Positions 46,001-54,423 are shown, counted from the first letter of the stretch. The stretch is 64,000 nt of DNA from Bacteroidota bacterium (GCA_024743405.1 JANSWP010000011.1:1-64000); one strand, 5' to 3'. The notes: generated by a model from the sequence alone, not told the origin. Made by a program: numbers and translations.

Positions 46001-46914
46001 GTTGGTACGCTTTCAGAAACAACCAAACATTTTTCTCCATTTGAAAGGGCGTTTATTAATAAGTTGACTAAAGTATGTGATTTTCCTGAGGTTGGATTTC
46101 CTTCAACGACTGATATTTTATAATCATCAGCTTCTTCCAATGCAGTTGCTTGATAAGGGTCACAAGGTAAATAGTGAAAATTAAAATGATCGTCAGCACA
46201 AGGTAATGGAGTGGACATAAACGCATCCTCGGGTTTGGGAGGTAACGGAACGGTTTTAGAAATTTGAGGAGGAAAAAGCCCTAAAATACCACTCCAATGT
46301 ATAGTGCCTGCCTCAGATAAAATACCTATTTCATCAATTCCAGGAGAGGGAGCAATATCATTTAAGACAGTGCGGTTTTCAATTTCTGTTTTCTCTGAAA
46401 GCTGTGTACAAATTAATTTAAGGTTTTCAAGCGTTAATTGGTTTTCCAATGCATATTTTTCGTATTCATCAACCTCCTTTATTTTATGATTATTTTCGAG
46501 ATGTTTAAACAGCTTAAAATTAGGTACACAAACATTATCCGTACCAAACTTAATTGCCCATGAGTTCACTAAGTTTTGACTTGGTTCAAGGGTTAAATGC
46601 CAAATAAACATAGGGGCAATGACCAAATCATTGCCATAAGTTTCAATAAAAAATGGATAGCCAAATCCAAATGTTTTGGGTCCTTCTGTTCGTTCGATAT
46701 TTTTTGATTCGAAATATAAATGTCTCAATTTATCTGCGGCCAATGAAGAGGTATTTACTTGTACATTTAGCTGCCCTTTTAGTAAATCCTGAATAAATTT
46801 GGCGGCAAATGTTTCTCCCGTGTTATCTAGTGAGAACAAATCAGCCCTATCTAAATAATAATGTAGTGCATTTTGGTAAATAGATTGAATAGAAGGAGAT
46901 TGGCTATTTCTCAT
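43096..46914 (-). CDS. Large SF1 helicase-like ATPase with degenerate nuclease-like C terminus
   Basis: A 1272-aa cytosolic protein. The N-terminal region (about 60-145, LRHLYFESKN, LVIAPMFIWHLTLEP) resembles the domain preceding the helicase in DUF4011-type proteins. Walker A is VEGNPTSGKSHTL (residues 272-279) and Walker B is DYLIFDEGSR (845-853), separated by about 560 residues of largely helical, coiled-coil-like sequence. Motif III appears as IVIFGGNDTYGSE, without the usual GDxxQ. The C-terminal segment (HPDGFF..., GFQYHPVWSLKWWKNP) reads like the restriction-endonuclease fold found after such helicases, but without a clear active site. Such architectures occur in anti-phage and DNA-repair proteins. 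No defence genes flank it. Exact family unproven. Confidence 0.72.
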   Translation of the reverse strand: MRNSQSPSIQSIYQNALHYYLDRADLFSLDNTGETFAAKFIQDLLKGQLNVQVNTSSLAADKLRHLYFESKNIERTEGPKTFGFGYPFFIETYGNDLVIAPMFIWHLTLEPSQNLVNSWAIKFGTDNVCVPNFKLFKHLENNHKIKEVDEYEKYALENQLTLENLKLICTQLSEKTEIENRTVLNDIAPSPGIDEIGILSEAGTIHWSGILGLFPPQISKTVPLPPKPEDAFMSTPLPCADDHFNFHYLPCDPYQATALEEADDYKISVVEGNPTSGKSHTLVNLLINALSNGEKCLVVSESVPTLKKAQQLLSRAGINQFNFLIKDALNDKKLLLEILRIASDGLGRTIEHSESDFDLKLQRYLREKNKLTANYRAAKEKVFGQANWTETVGSFLSSNREEGKELLSSQLNPNEFDFTHHEYEIFKHAILGSRPLYQKVNTLKHPLTNLNEDIFLQKSREEGLKYIKKNIRKFLNKASRLQHRYINKTDAYSLKLNEHYERHFYRLSRRLTQLNEKIADYSKQFGSDFSSSGMSSLKFLGLFSSQKKQIAKAKEDVSRDYLAFEKLYNSGKYFDFHFHPTKEGQQISKVKENLDSFQLSLFDWQKRINAITAEELMRLNSRNVHPGLDYHEQIAELEYALDVLIEEINQSSIYHRSIQNKSLTIPKRQKYLESIIEQLENTELNLRDFDDFYKWQYNWLNLNIVSQKIIRALVKVKPREWMAAFESWYFSNILTKKYNTALPSEAENLSNYAIAYHALKPLTLNQIAYTWQQKQIKETKSLKRRKKMSWQMIFDKNNHKNSRGKLLDYVIEDGFDAVTSFLPIMFVTPHIARHIIPQIPGFFDYLIFDEGSRFAVENANPIAPLGKRIVIFGGNDTYGSETSLIQYAKENGAPTSTLLNKYAQQAKSSGKSAESPDRSNGINQFPQEFYVENVEGRFDEKMGTNDVEAQQIIRLFNSIERTQQRTYPSVGIICFTVEQRDLVSSYLLKIKQQNAVGSDKIRQLERNGMGVFHVDELYGQHFDILMLSFTIGTVNFKGTLSKKSIFFNTPEGISHIRLIINKVPKQIYLVHSIPDKYMDRFLQKEQDNGSFLLAAYIKFGEAIANNDTDLQNELLPHFIDQEGKEPIPSIFNQEVVNALLPYIEKNRLIQDVQMDKIRLPIIIKPNHDLGEPIIIHPDGFFANTHYTSFLWEFQKRMMIKNLGFQYHPVWSLKWWKNPKQEARKLASIIIKKDGQLNTILPPKQIADPHIENKDVESTEPTETETNDEKIEN

Positions 46915-47363
46915 AGTATTTTGTGTAGTTTTCTATACTTTATCGCAACGAATAGGATTGCGTCAAAAAATACGAATAGATCTAAGTAAGTCCCTAATTT
47001 TTTAGGGATATAAAAATAAAGGTAAACAATTTTCTAACAAATGAAAATCAACTTGAGCTGGAATTTATTTCTAATTAGATTATTAATATACAGCCGGTTA
47101 CCTATTTTCAATTTGATAATTTGAATTTAGGAATGCATCATTCTATAGTACTACTTTTAGACTCTGATAAAGATGTATAGAACACGCCTAATTTGGCGGG
47201 TTGCCGATTGTTTACGCGGAGCGATTTAAACAAACTAGACTTTTTTGCTTCTTTTTTGGGTAATGCAAAAAAGAAGAAGCTTTTGGGATAAGACTAAACC
47301 TTCAAAAATATTCCTATTTTTATTCAAAGTCTAAAAGCAGTATTAGATAACCGGCTATAAATA
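46915..47363. other. Intergenic region dominated by a 280-bp palindrome
   Basis: A gap of 449 bases between two minus-strand genes. The first part (46915-47084) includes the helicase promoter region, with no clear consensus; the rest is the nested palindrome at 47085-47364. Confidence 0.6.
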
Positions 47364-47364
47364 T
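47085..47364. repeat. Nested palindrome, 280 bp, ending at a stop codon
   Basis: The outer arms contain agccggtta (47092-47100) and taaccggct (47348-47356), extended by A/T. A second inner pair of arms (about 47146-47168 and 47322-47345), ctacttttagactctga against tcaaagtctaaaagcag, has few mismatches. It ends at the stop codon of the MORN lipoprotein gene. The sequence differs from the 36.1/53.7/63.6 kb family, but the placement is the same. Confidence 0.75.
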
Positions 47365-47975
47365 TATTGACCATTTGATGCAGGTTCAACGATACCACCA
47401 CTCACTTTTTCTCCATTATCGTACTCGTATTGCAGCGTAACTTGACCTTCTTCATTATAAAACTTATAGCTACCATGTAATTCACCATCTTTATAATTGA
47501 ATTCTTTTTGTACTAGATCAGAATTGGCAAAATACGACTTATAAACGCCATTGAATTTTCCACCTTTATACATCGCTTCTTCGGTGGTTCTTCCAAATTT
47601 GTACTTTCCCCATTTGCCGTCCAATTCATTATTGAGATAGCCACGCATTTCTTCTAGTTGGCCTCTTTCATTAAATGAATAATAAACGCCTGAATTAACA
47701 TCATTTACATAATTAATGATCGTTTTTGGAATTTCATTACTGGCATGGTAAGTAACCCACATTCCATTTCTCTTTCCATTACTTAGCGTGCCTTCTTCTA
47801 AGAGAATTCCCGCAGGAGTGCGTTTAACGACTTTTTGGAAGGTGGTTCCAGGGATGTCTTGAATTTCAAAACCACTTAAATCAATAGAGGCCCCTTCCGC
47901 AGGAGTTGAATTGCCAGAACCTCCACAAGAACTAATAAAAATAGCTAAACTGAATAGAATGAAAATCTGCTTCAT
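47364..47975 (-). CDS. MORN-repeat lipoprotein
   Basis: A 203-aa predicted lipoprotein: signal peptide with lipobox ISSC (Cys17), then a series of MORN-like repeats (NGKRNGMWVTYH, LNNELDGKWGKYKF, YKGGKFNGVYKSYF, YKDGELHGSYKFYN). MORN variants of this type are common in Bacteroidota surface lipoproteins and sometimes occur with toxin-immunity systems; no toxin is nearby. Function unknown. Monocistronic; the 280-bp palindrome follows its stop directly. Confidence 0.85.
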   Translation of the reverse strand: MKQIFILFSLAIFISSCGGSGNSTPAEGASIDLSGFEIQDIPGTTFQKVVKRTPAGILLEEGTLSNGKRNGMWVTYHASNEIPKTIINYVNDVNSGVYYSFNERGQLEEMRGYLNNELDGKWGKYKFGRTTEEAMYKGGKFNGVYKSYFANSDLVQKEFNYKDGELHGSYKFYNEEGQVTLQYEYDNGEKVSGGIVEPASNGQ

Positions 47976-48446
47976 AATAAATGATACTTTTTATTGGGTT
48001 AACAATTGCTAATGATAATTAAGAACCTTTAAAATTAGAAGGTGCAGCGATCTCAATGAGCAATTGATAACTATTTTAAAAAGGAAAATGGCAAAAATAT
48101 AATTTCTAAGAAAAACTGTATTAGACCTTTGCAAAATATTAACATCAAAATCCATGTAGATTTTATTTCAATTTTTAATTTTGCGCTCCTCAAAAATGGC
48201 TTTCAAAAGATGGTTCATTAGTTTGATCGTGAAAATCAGAAGAATGACAGTCTTTAAATACTGTTTTTCTAAATGTATTTCAGCAAGGCAATTCCCATCT
48301 CTAGAATAATAAATTCTTTCTTGAAAGCTTTTTAAATTAATGTTTCCGAATGAAATAACTTTGAATCTGCTTCTGAGCAGTTTTGGCTTTGAATGACTTA
48401 ACTACTAATAAACAACAGATCAAAAATTATAAAATGTTAGTCAAAT
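47976..48446. other. Divergent intergenic region upstream of gldA
   Basis: A gap of 471 bases between the divergent MORN gene and gldA. A promoter-like TAACTTTG box lies at 48356-48363. The rest is A/T-rich with no credible ORF, hairpin or known riboswitch that I can see. Confidence 0.55.
48356..48363 (+). promoter_or_regulatory. Putative -7 promoter element (TAACTTTG) of the gld operon
   Basis: A match to TAnnTTTG about 83 bases before the gldA ATG; no well-spaced TTG -33 box, the nearest being 32 bases upstream. Confidence 0.4.
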
Positions 48447-49370
48447 ATGGATATTAAAATTCAAAATTTAACGAAAAGGTATGGTGAGCAAAAAGCAGTT
48501 GATAATATCTCTTTTGAGGTAAAGACTGGAGAGATATTGGGTTTTTTAGGTCCCAATGGAGCAGGTAAAACCACCACCATGAAAATGATAACCAATTATT
48601 TGGAAGTTGAAGAGGGGGATATCACAATAGGTGGTCAATCGGTTAAAGCAGGGGAAATGAAAAAACATATTGGTTATCTGCCTGAGCACAATCCGCTTTA
48701 TTTAGACATGCCGTTAATGGACTATTTGGCATTTTGTGCAGCCTTACAGCAAATGCCTAAAAACTCCATTGAAGACCGGGTTAAAGAGATGGTCAGAATT
48801 TGTGGTTTGGATGTGGAAAAACACAAAAAAATCAACGAATTATCTAAGGGTTATCGACAAAGGGTAGGTCTTGCCCAAGCGATGATTCATGACCCAGAAA
48901 TTCTTGTTTTAGATGAGCCAACTACGGGGCTCGATCCCAACCAAATCGTAGAAATCAGGGAATTAATTCGAAAAATTGGAAAAGAAAAAACAGTTATTCT
49001 TTCTACGCATATCTTACCTGAAGTCGAAGCAACCTGCGACAGAATCCTGATAATAAATCAAGGAAAAATAGTGGCTGATGGTACTGCCAGTACCCTTCGG
49101 AAACAAGCACAGGGGCAGCAGATTCTTCATGTCAAAATTGAAGATGCAGAAATAAATTCCGCATTTGAAAAATTGAGTCAGCTTTCTTCTGTTGGTGTAG
49201 TTGATTTTCTCGATAAGACAAACAGTCGTTTCGAAATTCAAAGCAAGCCAGAAATGACATCCAACAAGGATATTTTCAAATTATGTGTTAAAAACAATTG
49301 GACATTGACGGAAATGGTGCCATTTGAAACTAGGTTGGAAGATATTTTCCGTGATTTGACAATAAACTAA
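48447..49370 (+). CDS. gldA: Gliding motility ABC transporter ATPase GldA
   Basis: A 307-aa ABC ATPase: Walker A GPNGAGKTTT (about 34-43), signature LSKGYRQRVGLAQA, Walker B ILVLDEPTTGLDP and the H-loop STHILPE, followed by a ~90-residue C-terminal extension as in GldA. GldA, GldF and GldG form an ABC complex required for gliding in Flavobacterium johnsoniae; the transported substrate is unknown. It is followed after 84 bases by the permease/GldG fusion, so the three components are encoded in two genes. Assignment relies strongly on this neighbourhood. Confidence 0.93.
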   Translation: MDIKIQNLTKRYGEQKAVDNISFEVKTGEILGFLGPNGAGKTTTMKMITNYLEVEEGDITIGGQSVKAGEMKKHIGYLPEHNPLYLDMPLMDYLAFCAALQQMPKNSIEDRVKEMVRICGLDVEKHKKINELSKGYRQRVGLAQAMIHDPEILVLDEPTTGLDPNQIVEIRELIRKIGKEKTVILSTHILPEVEATCDRILIINQGKIVADGTASTLRKQAQGQQILHVKIEDAEINSAFEKLSQLSSVGVVDFLDKTNSRFEIQSKPEMTSNKDIFKLCVKNNWTLTEMVPFETRLEDIFRDLTIN

Positions 49371-49454
49371 TTGATGTTTTATTCAGAATATTAATACCTA
49401 ATTTTCTGAACTAAAAGATCTTAAATCGTGAAACCAAAATCCAAAATATAAATT

Positions 49455-51845
49455 ATGAATCCAATTTGGGTTATAGCAAAACGAGAATTAAACTCCTATT
49501 TTGACTCTTTGATAGCCTATGTTTTTTTGGTTATTTTCCTAGGCTTTACAGGCTTTTTTACTTGGTTTTATCCATCTGATATATTTTTTCGAGGACAAGT
49601 CGATATGCAGGTATTCTTTTTCTTTGCTAGTTGGACTTTGTTCTTTTTCATCCCTGCCATTACCATGCGTCAAGTCGCAGAAGAACGGGATACTGGAACG
49701 ATAGAATTGCTGTTGACCAAAGCAGTAACTGATCAACAAGTAATTATAGGAAAATTTGTAGCCTGTTTTTTATTGGTTTGTGTCGCTTTAGCTTGCACTA
49801 TTCCTTATTATTATTCCATTTCAACGTTGGGAGACATTGACCACGGTTCTACCATTAGTGGTTACTTTGCACTCTTGTTATTGAGTGCGGTGTATATCGC
49901 TATCGGGATTTGGGCAAGTACGGTCACCAAAAAGCAGTTGATCGCATTAATACTTTCCTTAGGTGTAGCCATCAATTTTCAGTTATTATTTGGTCTGGGC
50001 GCCAATGGGTCTGGCTTTTTCCCAACTTTGTTAGACTCCTTAAGTTTGACTTCACATTATGAATCAATTTCTCGTGGGGTATGGGACACCAAAGACATTT
50101 TGTATTTCGTAACGATGGCAGCGTTTTTTATCGCTTTTGCCATTGAGGTACTTTCTTTAGTTGGAAGAGGAAAAGGATTAGATTCCAATATAAAAAGCCC
50201 TCTACCTAATATTTTAGGGGTAGGAATAGGCGCCTTGTTTGCTTATATGGCTTATTCAAGTGGGGTAGAGACAAACGGTTTATTAGCAGTAAGTGGGTTT
50301 GCCGGATTATTCTTTGGGGAAATCCTAGGTCATATGATTTTAAATAAAAGGTATACGCTAATGCTCATGTTTGGAATTGTGATTCTGGTAAATCTCATTT
50401 CCAGAAATATCTTTTTGAGGTGGGATATGACAGATGAACAGCAGTTTACATTAAGTAATGCAACTGAAAATATTTTGGAAGAATTAGAAGATCCCGTTAC
50501 CGTAACTGCTTATTTTACCGAAGATTTACCTCCACAATTGCAGAAATTGAAGGATGATTTTAGAGAGAAATTGGTGGAATATTCTAATAGCTCAAATGGA
50601 AATTTAGATTTCACCTTCATCGATCCAAGTGAGAATGATGCGTCAAAACAAACGGCCATGCAAAATGGGGTAATGCCTGTGCCTGTGCAAATGAGGGAAA
50701 AAGATCAAGTCAAACAACAAGAGGTCTTTTTAGGGGCGATGTTAGAATTAGGAGAACAAAAAGAAGTGATTCCGGTGATTGCTTCTGGAACTGGGATGGA
50801 GTATGCACTAACTACAGCCATCAAAAAAATGACGGTAGTGGATAAACCATCTATTGGTTTAATTCAAGGGCATGGAGAACCAGGTTTGCAAGAATTAGAA
50901 AGTGTATACGCACAGTTATCAATACTTTATAATGTTGAGAATATTGATTTAAATTCAGAAACGACCATTCCAGATCGCTTTAGAACGGTAGCATTGGTAG
51001 CTCCTTCTGATTCAATTCCCCCAGACCACTTTTCTAAATTAGATGATTACCTAGGTCGTGGCGGTAATTTAATGGTTGGAATCAATGCAGTTAATGGTGA
51101 TTTTCAAACAGCTCAAGGGTCGGCTTTAACGACTGGTTTAGAGACTTGGTTGGCTCAAAAAGGATTAATTGTTGATCCTTCCTTCGTAATTGATGCGAAT
51201 TGTGGGACAGTAAATGTTCAGCGCCAACAAGGAATGTTTAGGTTCCAAACACCTGTTCAGTTTCCATTTTTGCCGTTGATTTCAAATTTTCCTGAGCATC
51301 CCATTACGAAAGGTTTAGAGCAAATCGTAATGGTTTTTGCCAGTAATATTAGGTTCACAGGTGATAGCACTAAAACGTTTACACCAATTGCCTTATCTTC
51401 TGAAAAATCAGGTTCTATTAATGTTCCAACCAATTTCGATGTGAACAAACAATGGTCACAAGCTGATTTTCCTATTAGTAACCTGGTGGTAGGAGGGATC
51501 TTAGAAGGAAATTTAGTCGGTGATATGCCATCTAAAATTGTCTTATTTGGTGATGGTGATTTTCCTACACAAGGTGGAGGGCAAAATTCGGATAATGCTA
51601 ATTTAATGTCTAATGCAATTGATTGGTTATCTGATGACACAGGGCTTATTGAATTGAGAACGAAAGGAGTAGTAACTCGTCCAATAAAAGAGGAGTACCT
51701 GGGAGATGAGAACGAAGGCAAACGAAATACCTTGAAATTTCTCAATTTTGGATTACCTATTTTTCTTCTTTTAATGTTTGGATTGTATCGTTTCCAAAGA
51801 CAGAGCAGAATTAGAAAGCAGAGAGAATCAGTTAGTTACGCCTAA
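49455..51845 (+). CDS. GldF-GldG fusion: gliding ABC transporter permease plus substrate-side component
   Basis: A 796-aa fusion of two normally separate gliding proteins. Residues 1-240 are a GldF-type ABC-2 permease with six hydrophobic segments (MNPIWVIAKRELNSYFDSLIAYVF; EERDTGTIELLLTKAV). Residues about 250-320 add further membrane segments, and about 320-765 are a GldG periplasmic domain (RWDMTDEQQFTLSNATENIL; IGLIQGHGEPGLQELE; IVLFGDGDFP), ending in a last membrane helix and basic tail. The length is about that of GldF plus GldG. The reading frame is continuous without a frameshift site. It works with GldA in the inner membrane. Other Bacteroidota keep these as separate genes. Confidence 0.92.
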   Translation: MNPIWVIAKRELNSYFDSLIAYVFLVIFLGFTGFFTWFYPSDIFFRGQVDMQVFFFFASWTLFFFIPAITMRQVAEERDTGTIELLLTKAVTDQQVIIGKFVACFLLVCVALACTIPYYYSISTLGDIDHGSTISGYFALLLLSAVYIAIGIWASTVTKKQLIALILSLGVAINFQLLFGLGANGSGFFPTLLDSLSLTSHYESISRGVWDTKDILYFVTMAAFFIAFAIEVLSLVGRGKGLDSNIKSPLPNILGVGIGALFAYMAYSSGVETNGLLAVSGFAGLFFGEILGHMILNKRYTLMLMFGIVILVNLISRNIFLRWDMTDEQQFTLSNATENILEELEDPVTVTAYFTEDLPPQLQKLKDDFREKLVEYSNSSNGNLDFTFIDPSENDASKQTAMQNGVMPVPVQMREKDQVKQQEVFLGAMLELGEQKEVIPVIASGTGMEYALTTAIKKMTVVDKPSIGLIQGHGEPGLQELESVYAQLSILYNVENIDLNSETTIPDRFRTVALVAPSDSIPPDHFSKLDDYLGRGGNLMVGINAVNGDFQTAQGSALTTGLETWLAQKGLIVDPSFVIDANCGTVNVQRQQGMFRFQTPVQFPFLPLISNFPEHPITKGLEQIVMVFASNIRFTGDSTKTFTPIALSSEKSGSINVPTNFDVNKQWSQADFPISNLVVGGILEGNLVGDMPSKIVLFGDGDFPTQGGGQNSDNANLMSNAIDWLSDDTGLIELRTKGVVTRPIKEEYLGDENEGKRNTLKFLNFGLPIFLLLMFGLYRFQRQSRIRKQRESVSYA

Positions 51846-51857
51846 AAATGATTTTTC

Positions 51858-51893
51858 GGATTCTGCGTTTTTTAATTGATTAACGCAGAATCC
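51858..51893 (+). promoter_or_regulatory. Intercistronic hairpin between gldFG and the DUF4340 gene
   Basis: A perfect 12-bp stem, ggattctgcgtt (51858-51869) with aacgcagaatcc (51882-51893), without a following T run. It may be an RNA-processing or stability element or a weak attenuator, letting part of the transcripts continue. Confidence 0.55.
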
Positions 51894-51926
51894 ATTCCAA
51901 ATTTTTGAACTCAGAACACAATCAAC

Positions 51927-52868
51927 ATGAATAATAAAACACTACTTATCATTTTTGTAGCCCTTTTAGCCGTTTATGGTATTTCTCAAATGGGTGGTGG
52001 CAAAAAAGACCGAAGCTTTAATACCGAACTAGTAAAACTGGACACTGCTTCCATCACTCGAATTGTTCTTTACCCCAAGGCAGATGATTTTGCTGAAGTT
52101 TCTTTGAGTAGAGAAACAGATGGTTGGATTGCCACCAAGGGGAATATTACAACCAAAGCTTTGGCAAATAATGTAAATTCTGTTTTAGCACAACTTGATT
52201 CTATAGGCGTCAAAAGAATCGCTGCTAAAAAACCCGAAAAGTGGGCAGAATATGAAGTGAACGAAAAGGAAGGGACAAGACTTCAAGTATATGCCGGGAG
52301 TGAACTGTTGAAAGATTTTATCATTGGAAGATTTGCCTTTAATCAACAAACAAGGCAAGCAACTTCATTTGTGCGTTTAACTGGTGAGGATGAAGTTTTT
52401 GCGGTAGATGGATTTTTGGCTATGTCTTTAGGGCAAAGTTTTGATGCCTTTAGAAATAAAGAATTGATCAAGTTGAATAAAGATGATGTTATGAGGTTAT
52501 CTTATAAAATATTAGACAACGAATTCAATTTGAATAAATCTGGAGATGCAGGATGGCTAATGGATGGCGAGCTGCCAATAGATTCAACAACAATGGATAA
52601 TTTTATTAATGGATTATCGACGGTAAGTGGTACCACCTTTGTTGATGATTTTGATCCAGTTGCCAAAGCAAATACGTTACAAAATTCATTGACCATAAAT
52701 GCTAATAATCTCCTTGAGCCCTTGACTATACATTGTTATGTTGACGCAAGTAGAGAAAAGCCTTTTATTATTCACTCAAGTTTGAATAAGGATGCCTATT
52801 TCGAAAGTGATTCAACAGGGATTTACAATCAATTATTTTTGGCAGCCAATGAGGTAATTGCTAAATGA
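51927..52868 (+). CDS. DUF4340 domain protein of the gld ABC operon
   Basis: A 313-aa protein with an N-terminal membrane anchor (TLLIIFVALLAVYGISQ) and a DUF4340 domain outside the membrane (LDTASITRIVLYPK, LQVYAGSELLKDFIIGRFA). DUF4340 proteins regularly follow GldG-type genes in other bacteria and are thought to be accessory to the ABC complex; a biochemical role is not known. It is 81 bases after gldFG on the same strand and closes the operon, since a terminator follows. Confidence 0.85.
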   Translation: MNNKTLLIIFVALLAVYGISQMGGGKKDRSFNTELVKLDTASITRIVLYPKADDFAEVSLSRETDGWIATKGNITTKALANNVNSVLAQLDSIGVKRIAAKKPEKWAEYEVNEKEGTRLQVYAGSELLKDFIIGRFAFNQQTRQATSFVRLTGEDEVFAVDGFLAMSLGQSFDAFRNKELIKLNKDDVMRLSYKILDNEFNLNKSGDAGWLMDGELPIDSTTMDNFINGLSTVSGTTFVDDFDPVAKANTLQNSLTINANNLLEPLTIHCYVDASREKPFIIHSSLNKDAYFESDSTGIYNQLFLAANEVIAK

Positions 52869-52902
52869 GACGAATAATCTGTTTTTAGTGAACGAATTTT
52901 CA

Positions 52903-52944
52903 AAAAAGGTTTATCATACCAAATAGGTAGGGTAAACCTTTTTA
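52903..52944 (+). terminator. Terminator of the gld operon
   Basis: The stem aaaaaggttta (52903-52913) pairs with taaaccttttt (52933-52943), giving a T run, 34 bases after the DUF4340 stop. Confidence 0.8.
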
Positions 52945-53007
52945 ATTTTAAATTCTTCTTTGACCATGTTGTAGCGCCTAATTTCTCGTTTTGAATAAAA
53001 AATAATC

Positions 53008-53715
53008 ATGAAAAAAATCTTCATTTTCTTCTTTTCTATTTTGATTATCAATTGCGTAAATGCTCAAATTGGGGTTTCAGCGGCATACAAGACTTTTAAT
53101 GCTGAAGATTGGTTCTCACTGGAGGCACAATCAGATATTGAATCTTATAACGGTTACAATGTAGGGCTAGACTATTGGTTCCGTTTGAAAAATCAAAGAG
53201 TTGAATTTTTACCGGAGATTAGTTTTGGACAATCTTCAGGAGATTATGGGGCAGGCGAATTGAGTGCTCAATTTATCAACTTTCAGCTTAATACGAATAT
53301 TTACTTTTTAGATTTTAATAATGACTGTAATTGTCCAACTTTTGATAAAGGAGGAAATTTTTTCACAAAGGGTTTTTTCGTCCAATTATCACCAGGATAT
53401 AGTTTAATTAACCTTGAAAATAAAGTCGATACTGAAAATCCAACTTCTACTATTGAAGATTCAATTGGTGCTTTTGGATTTGGAATCGGAGCTGGACTTG
53501 ATTTCGGACTTTCTAAATTAATTACGGTGACGCCCATAGCAAGAATTCATTATTATCCGGAGGTAGAAACGGATATTTTTATTACCAAGCAGCCAGCAAA
53601 AACGACTATTAAACAAATTTATTTAGGGCTGCATTTAAGTATCCGATGGAATGATGGCTCAAATACGAAAAGCCCACGAGGAGGTAGACCATTCGGTAAA
53701 AGAAGGCGGAGGTAA
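53008..53715 (+). CDS. Predicted outer-membrane beta-barrel protein
   Basis: A 235-aa protein with a signal peptide ending CVNAQ and repeated amphipathic strands (GYNVGLDYWFRLKNQRVEFLPEISFG, VTPIARIHYYPEVE, IYLGLHLSIRWN), as in small OmpA- or OmpX-like barrels. A CNCPTF loop carries two Cys. The C terminus is unusual: after the last strand it ends in a Gly/Arg-rich tail (GGRPFGKRRRR). Function unknown. A palindromic repeat begins 15 bases after the stop. Confidence 0.75.
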   Translation: MKKIFIFFFSILIINCVNAQIGVSAAYKTFNAEDWFSLEAQSDIESYNGYNVGLDYWFRLKNQRVEFLPEISFGQSSGDYGAGELSAQFINFQLNTNIYFLDFNNDCNCPTFDKGGNFFTKGFFVQLSPGYSLINLENKVDTENPTSTIEDSIGAFGFGIGAGLDFGLSKLITVTPIARIHYYPEVETDIFITKQPAKTTIKQIYLGLHLSIRWNDGSNTKSPRGGRPFGKRRRR

Positions 53716-53730
53716 ATTAAAATTAAATCA

Positions 53731-53890
53731 GTGCTTGGACAGAAATAACTAACACATATTATGACGGACTATTTTTTCACCATATCTCGTTAAAAATACT
53801 CGCCATATCTACGGATATGCCTGTGCTTTTTGCCTCCTCTGGCAAAAAAATAGTTTTCCTCAAATATGGAACTTATTTATGTCCAAGCAC
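53731..53890. repeat. Stop-adjacent nested palindrome, copy B (160 bp)
   Basis: The ends gtgcttggacagaaataa (53731-53748) and ttatttatgtccaagcac (53873-53890) are inverted copies with one mismatch. The core cgttaaaaatactcgccat, then atatct-acg-gatatg, then gctttttgcctc, matches copies A and C. The inner hairpin pair differs from copy C by a compensatory C-G to T-A change. It lies between two convergent genes and includes the last codons of the GNAT gene. Confidence 0.85.
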
Positions 53891-54423
53891 TTACCTTCTT
53901 TTATTTTAGAATATAAGATCGCATCTAATAATTCACCATCCTTCAAATAGGCTTTACGTAAATGCCCTTCTTTTTGGAAACCTGCTTTTTCCAAAACGCG
54001 ACTCGAACCGATGTTATGAATGAATACTTTAGCTGTGATTCGAACTAAAGGAAATTCTTCAAAACAAAATTCCGTAAATTTTGAGACTACTTGAGTCATT
54101 ATACCTTTATTCCAAAAGGGTTTGGCAAGCCAGTATCCAATTTCATCGGTGTGAGAATCGAGCCCACTGAGAATTAATCGTCCTATTCCTCCGATTTGTT
54201 CTCTCTTTGAATCTCTAATAACTAATTCGGTCTTGTTACCAATCTTTGCATATTTTTCAAATACGATATTCAACCATAAATCAGCAGATGCTTCGATATA
54301 CGGATGTGGTATGCTCAGGGTATTCTTATAAATATCTTCATCGTTTAAATATTTTAAAAGCGCAGCCTTATCTGATTTTCGGTATTCGGTTAGACTGATC
54401 GTATCATTGATTTTTATTTCCAT
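53860..54423 (-). CDS. GNAT-family N-acetyltransferase (RimJ/RimL-like)
   Basis: A 187-aa cytosolic acetyltransferase using acetyl-CoA. Family features: GGIGRLILSGLDSHTDEIGYWLAKPFWNKGIMTQ (motif A region with the acetyl-CoA loop) and VFIHNIGSSRVLEKAGFQKEGHLRKAY, typical of the RimJ/RimL ribosomal-protein alanine acetyltransferase branch. The substrate is unknown. The last ten residues (KCLDINKFHI) are encoded inside the palindromic repeat and are not part of the usual family end, so the natural stop was probably replaced when the repeat inserted. Confidence 0.9.
   Translation of the reverse strand: MEIKINDTISLTEYRKSDKAALLKYLNDEDIYKNTLSIPHPYIEASADLWLNIVFEKYAKIGNKTELVIRDSKREQIGGIGRLILSGLDSHTDEIGYWLAKPFWNKGIMTQVVSKFTEFCFEEFPLVRITAKVFIHNIGSSRVLEKAGFQKEGHLRKAYLKDGELLDAILYSKIKEGKCLDINKFHI

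Noticed and set aside
47364-47975. MORN lipoprotein as part of a toxin-immunity pair
   Set aside because: No toxin, effector or second immunity gene is adjacent on either side.
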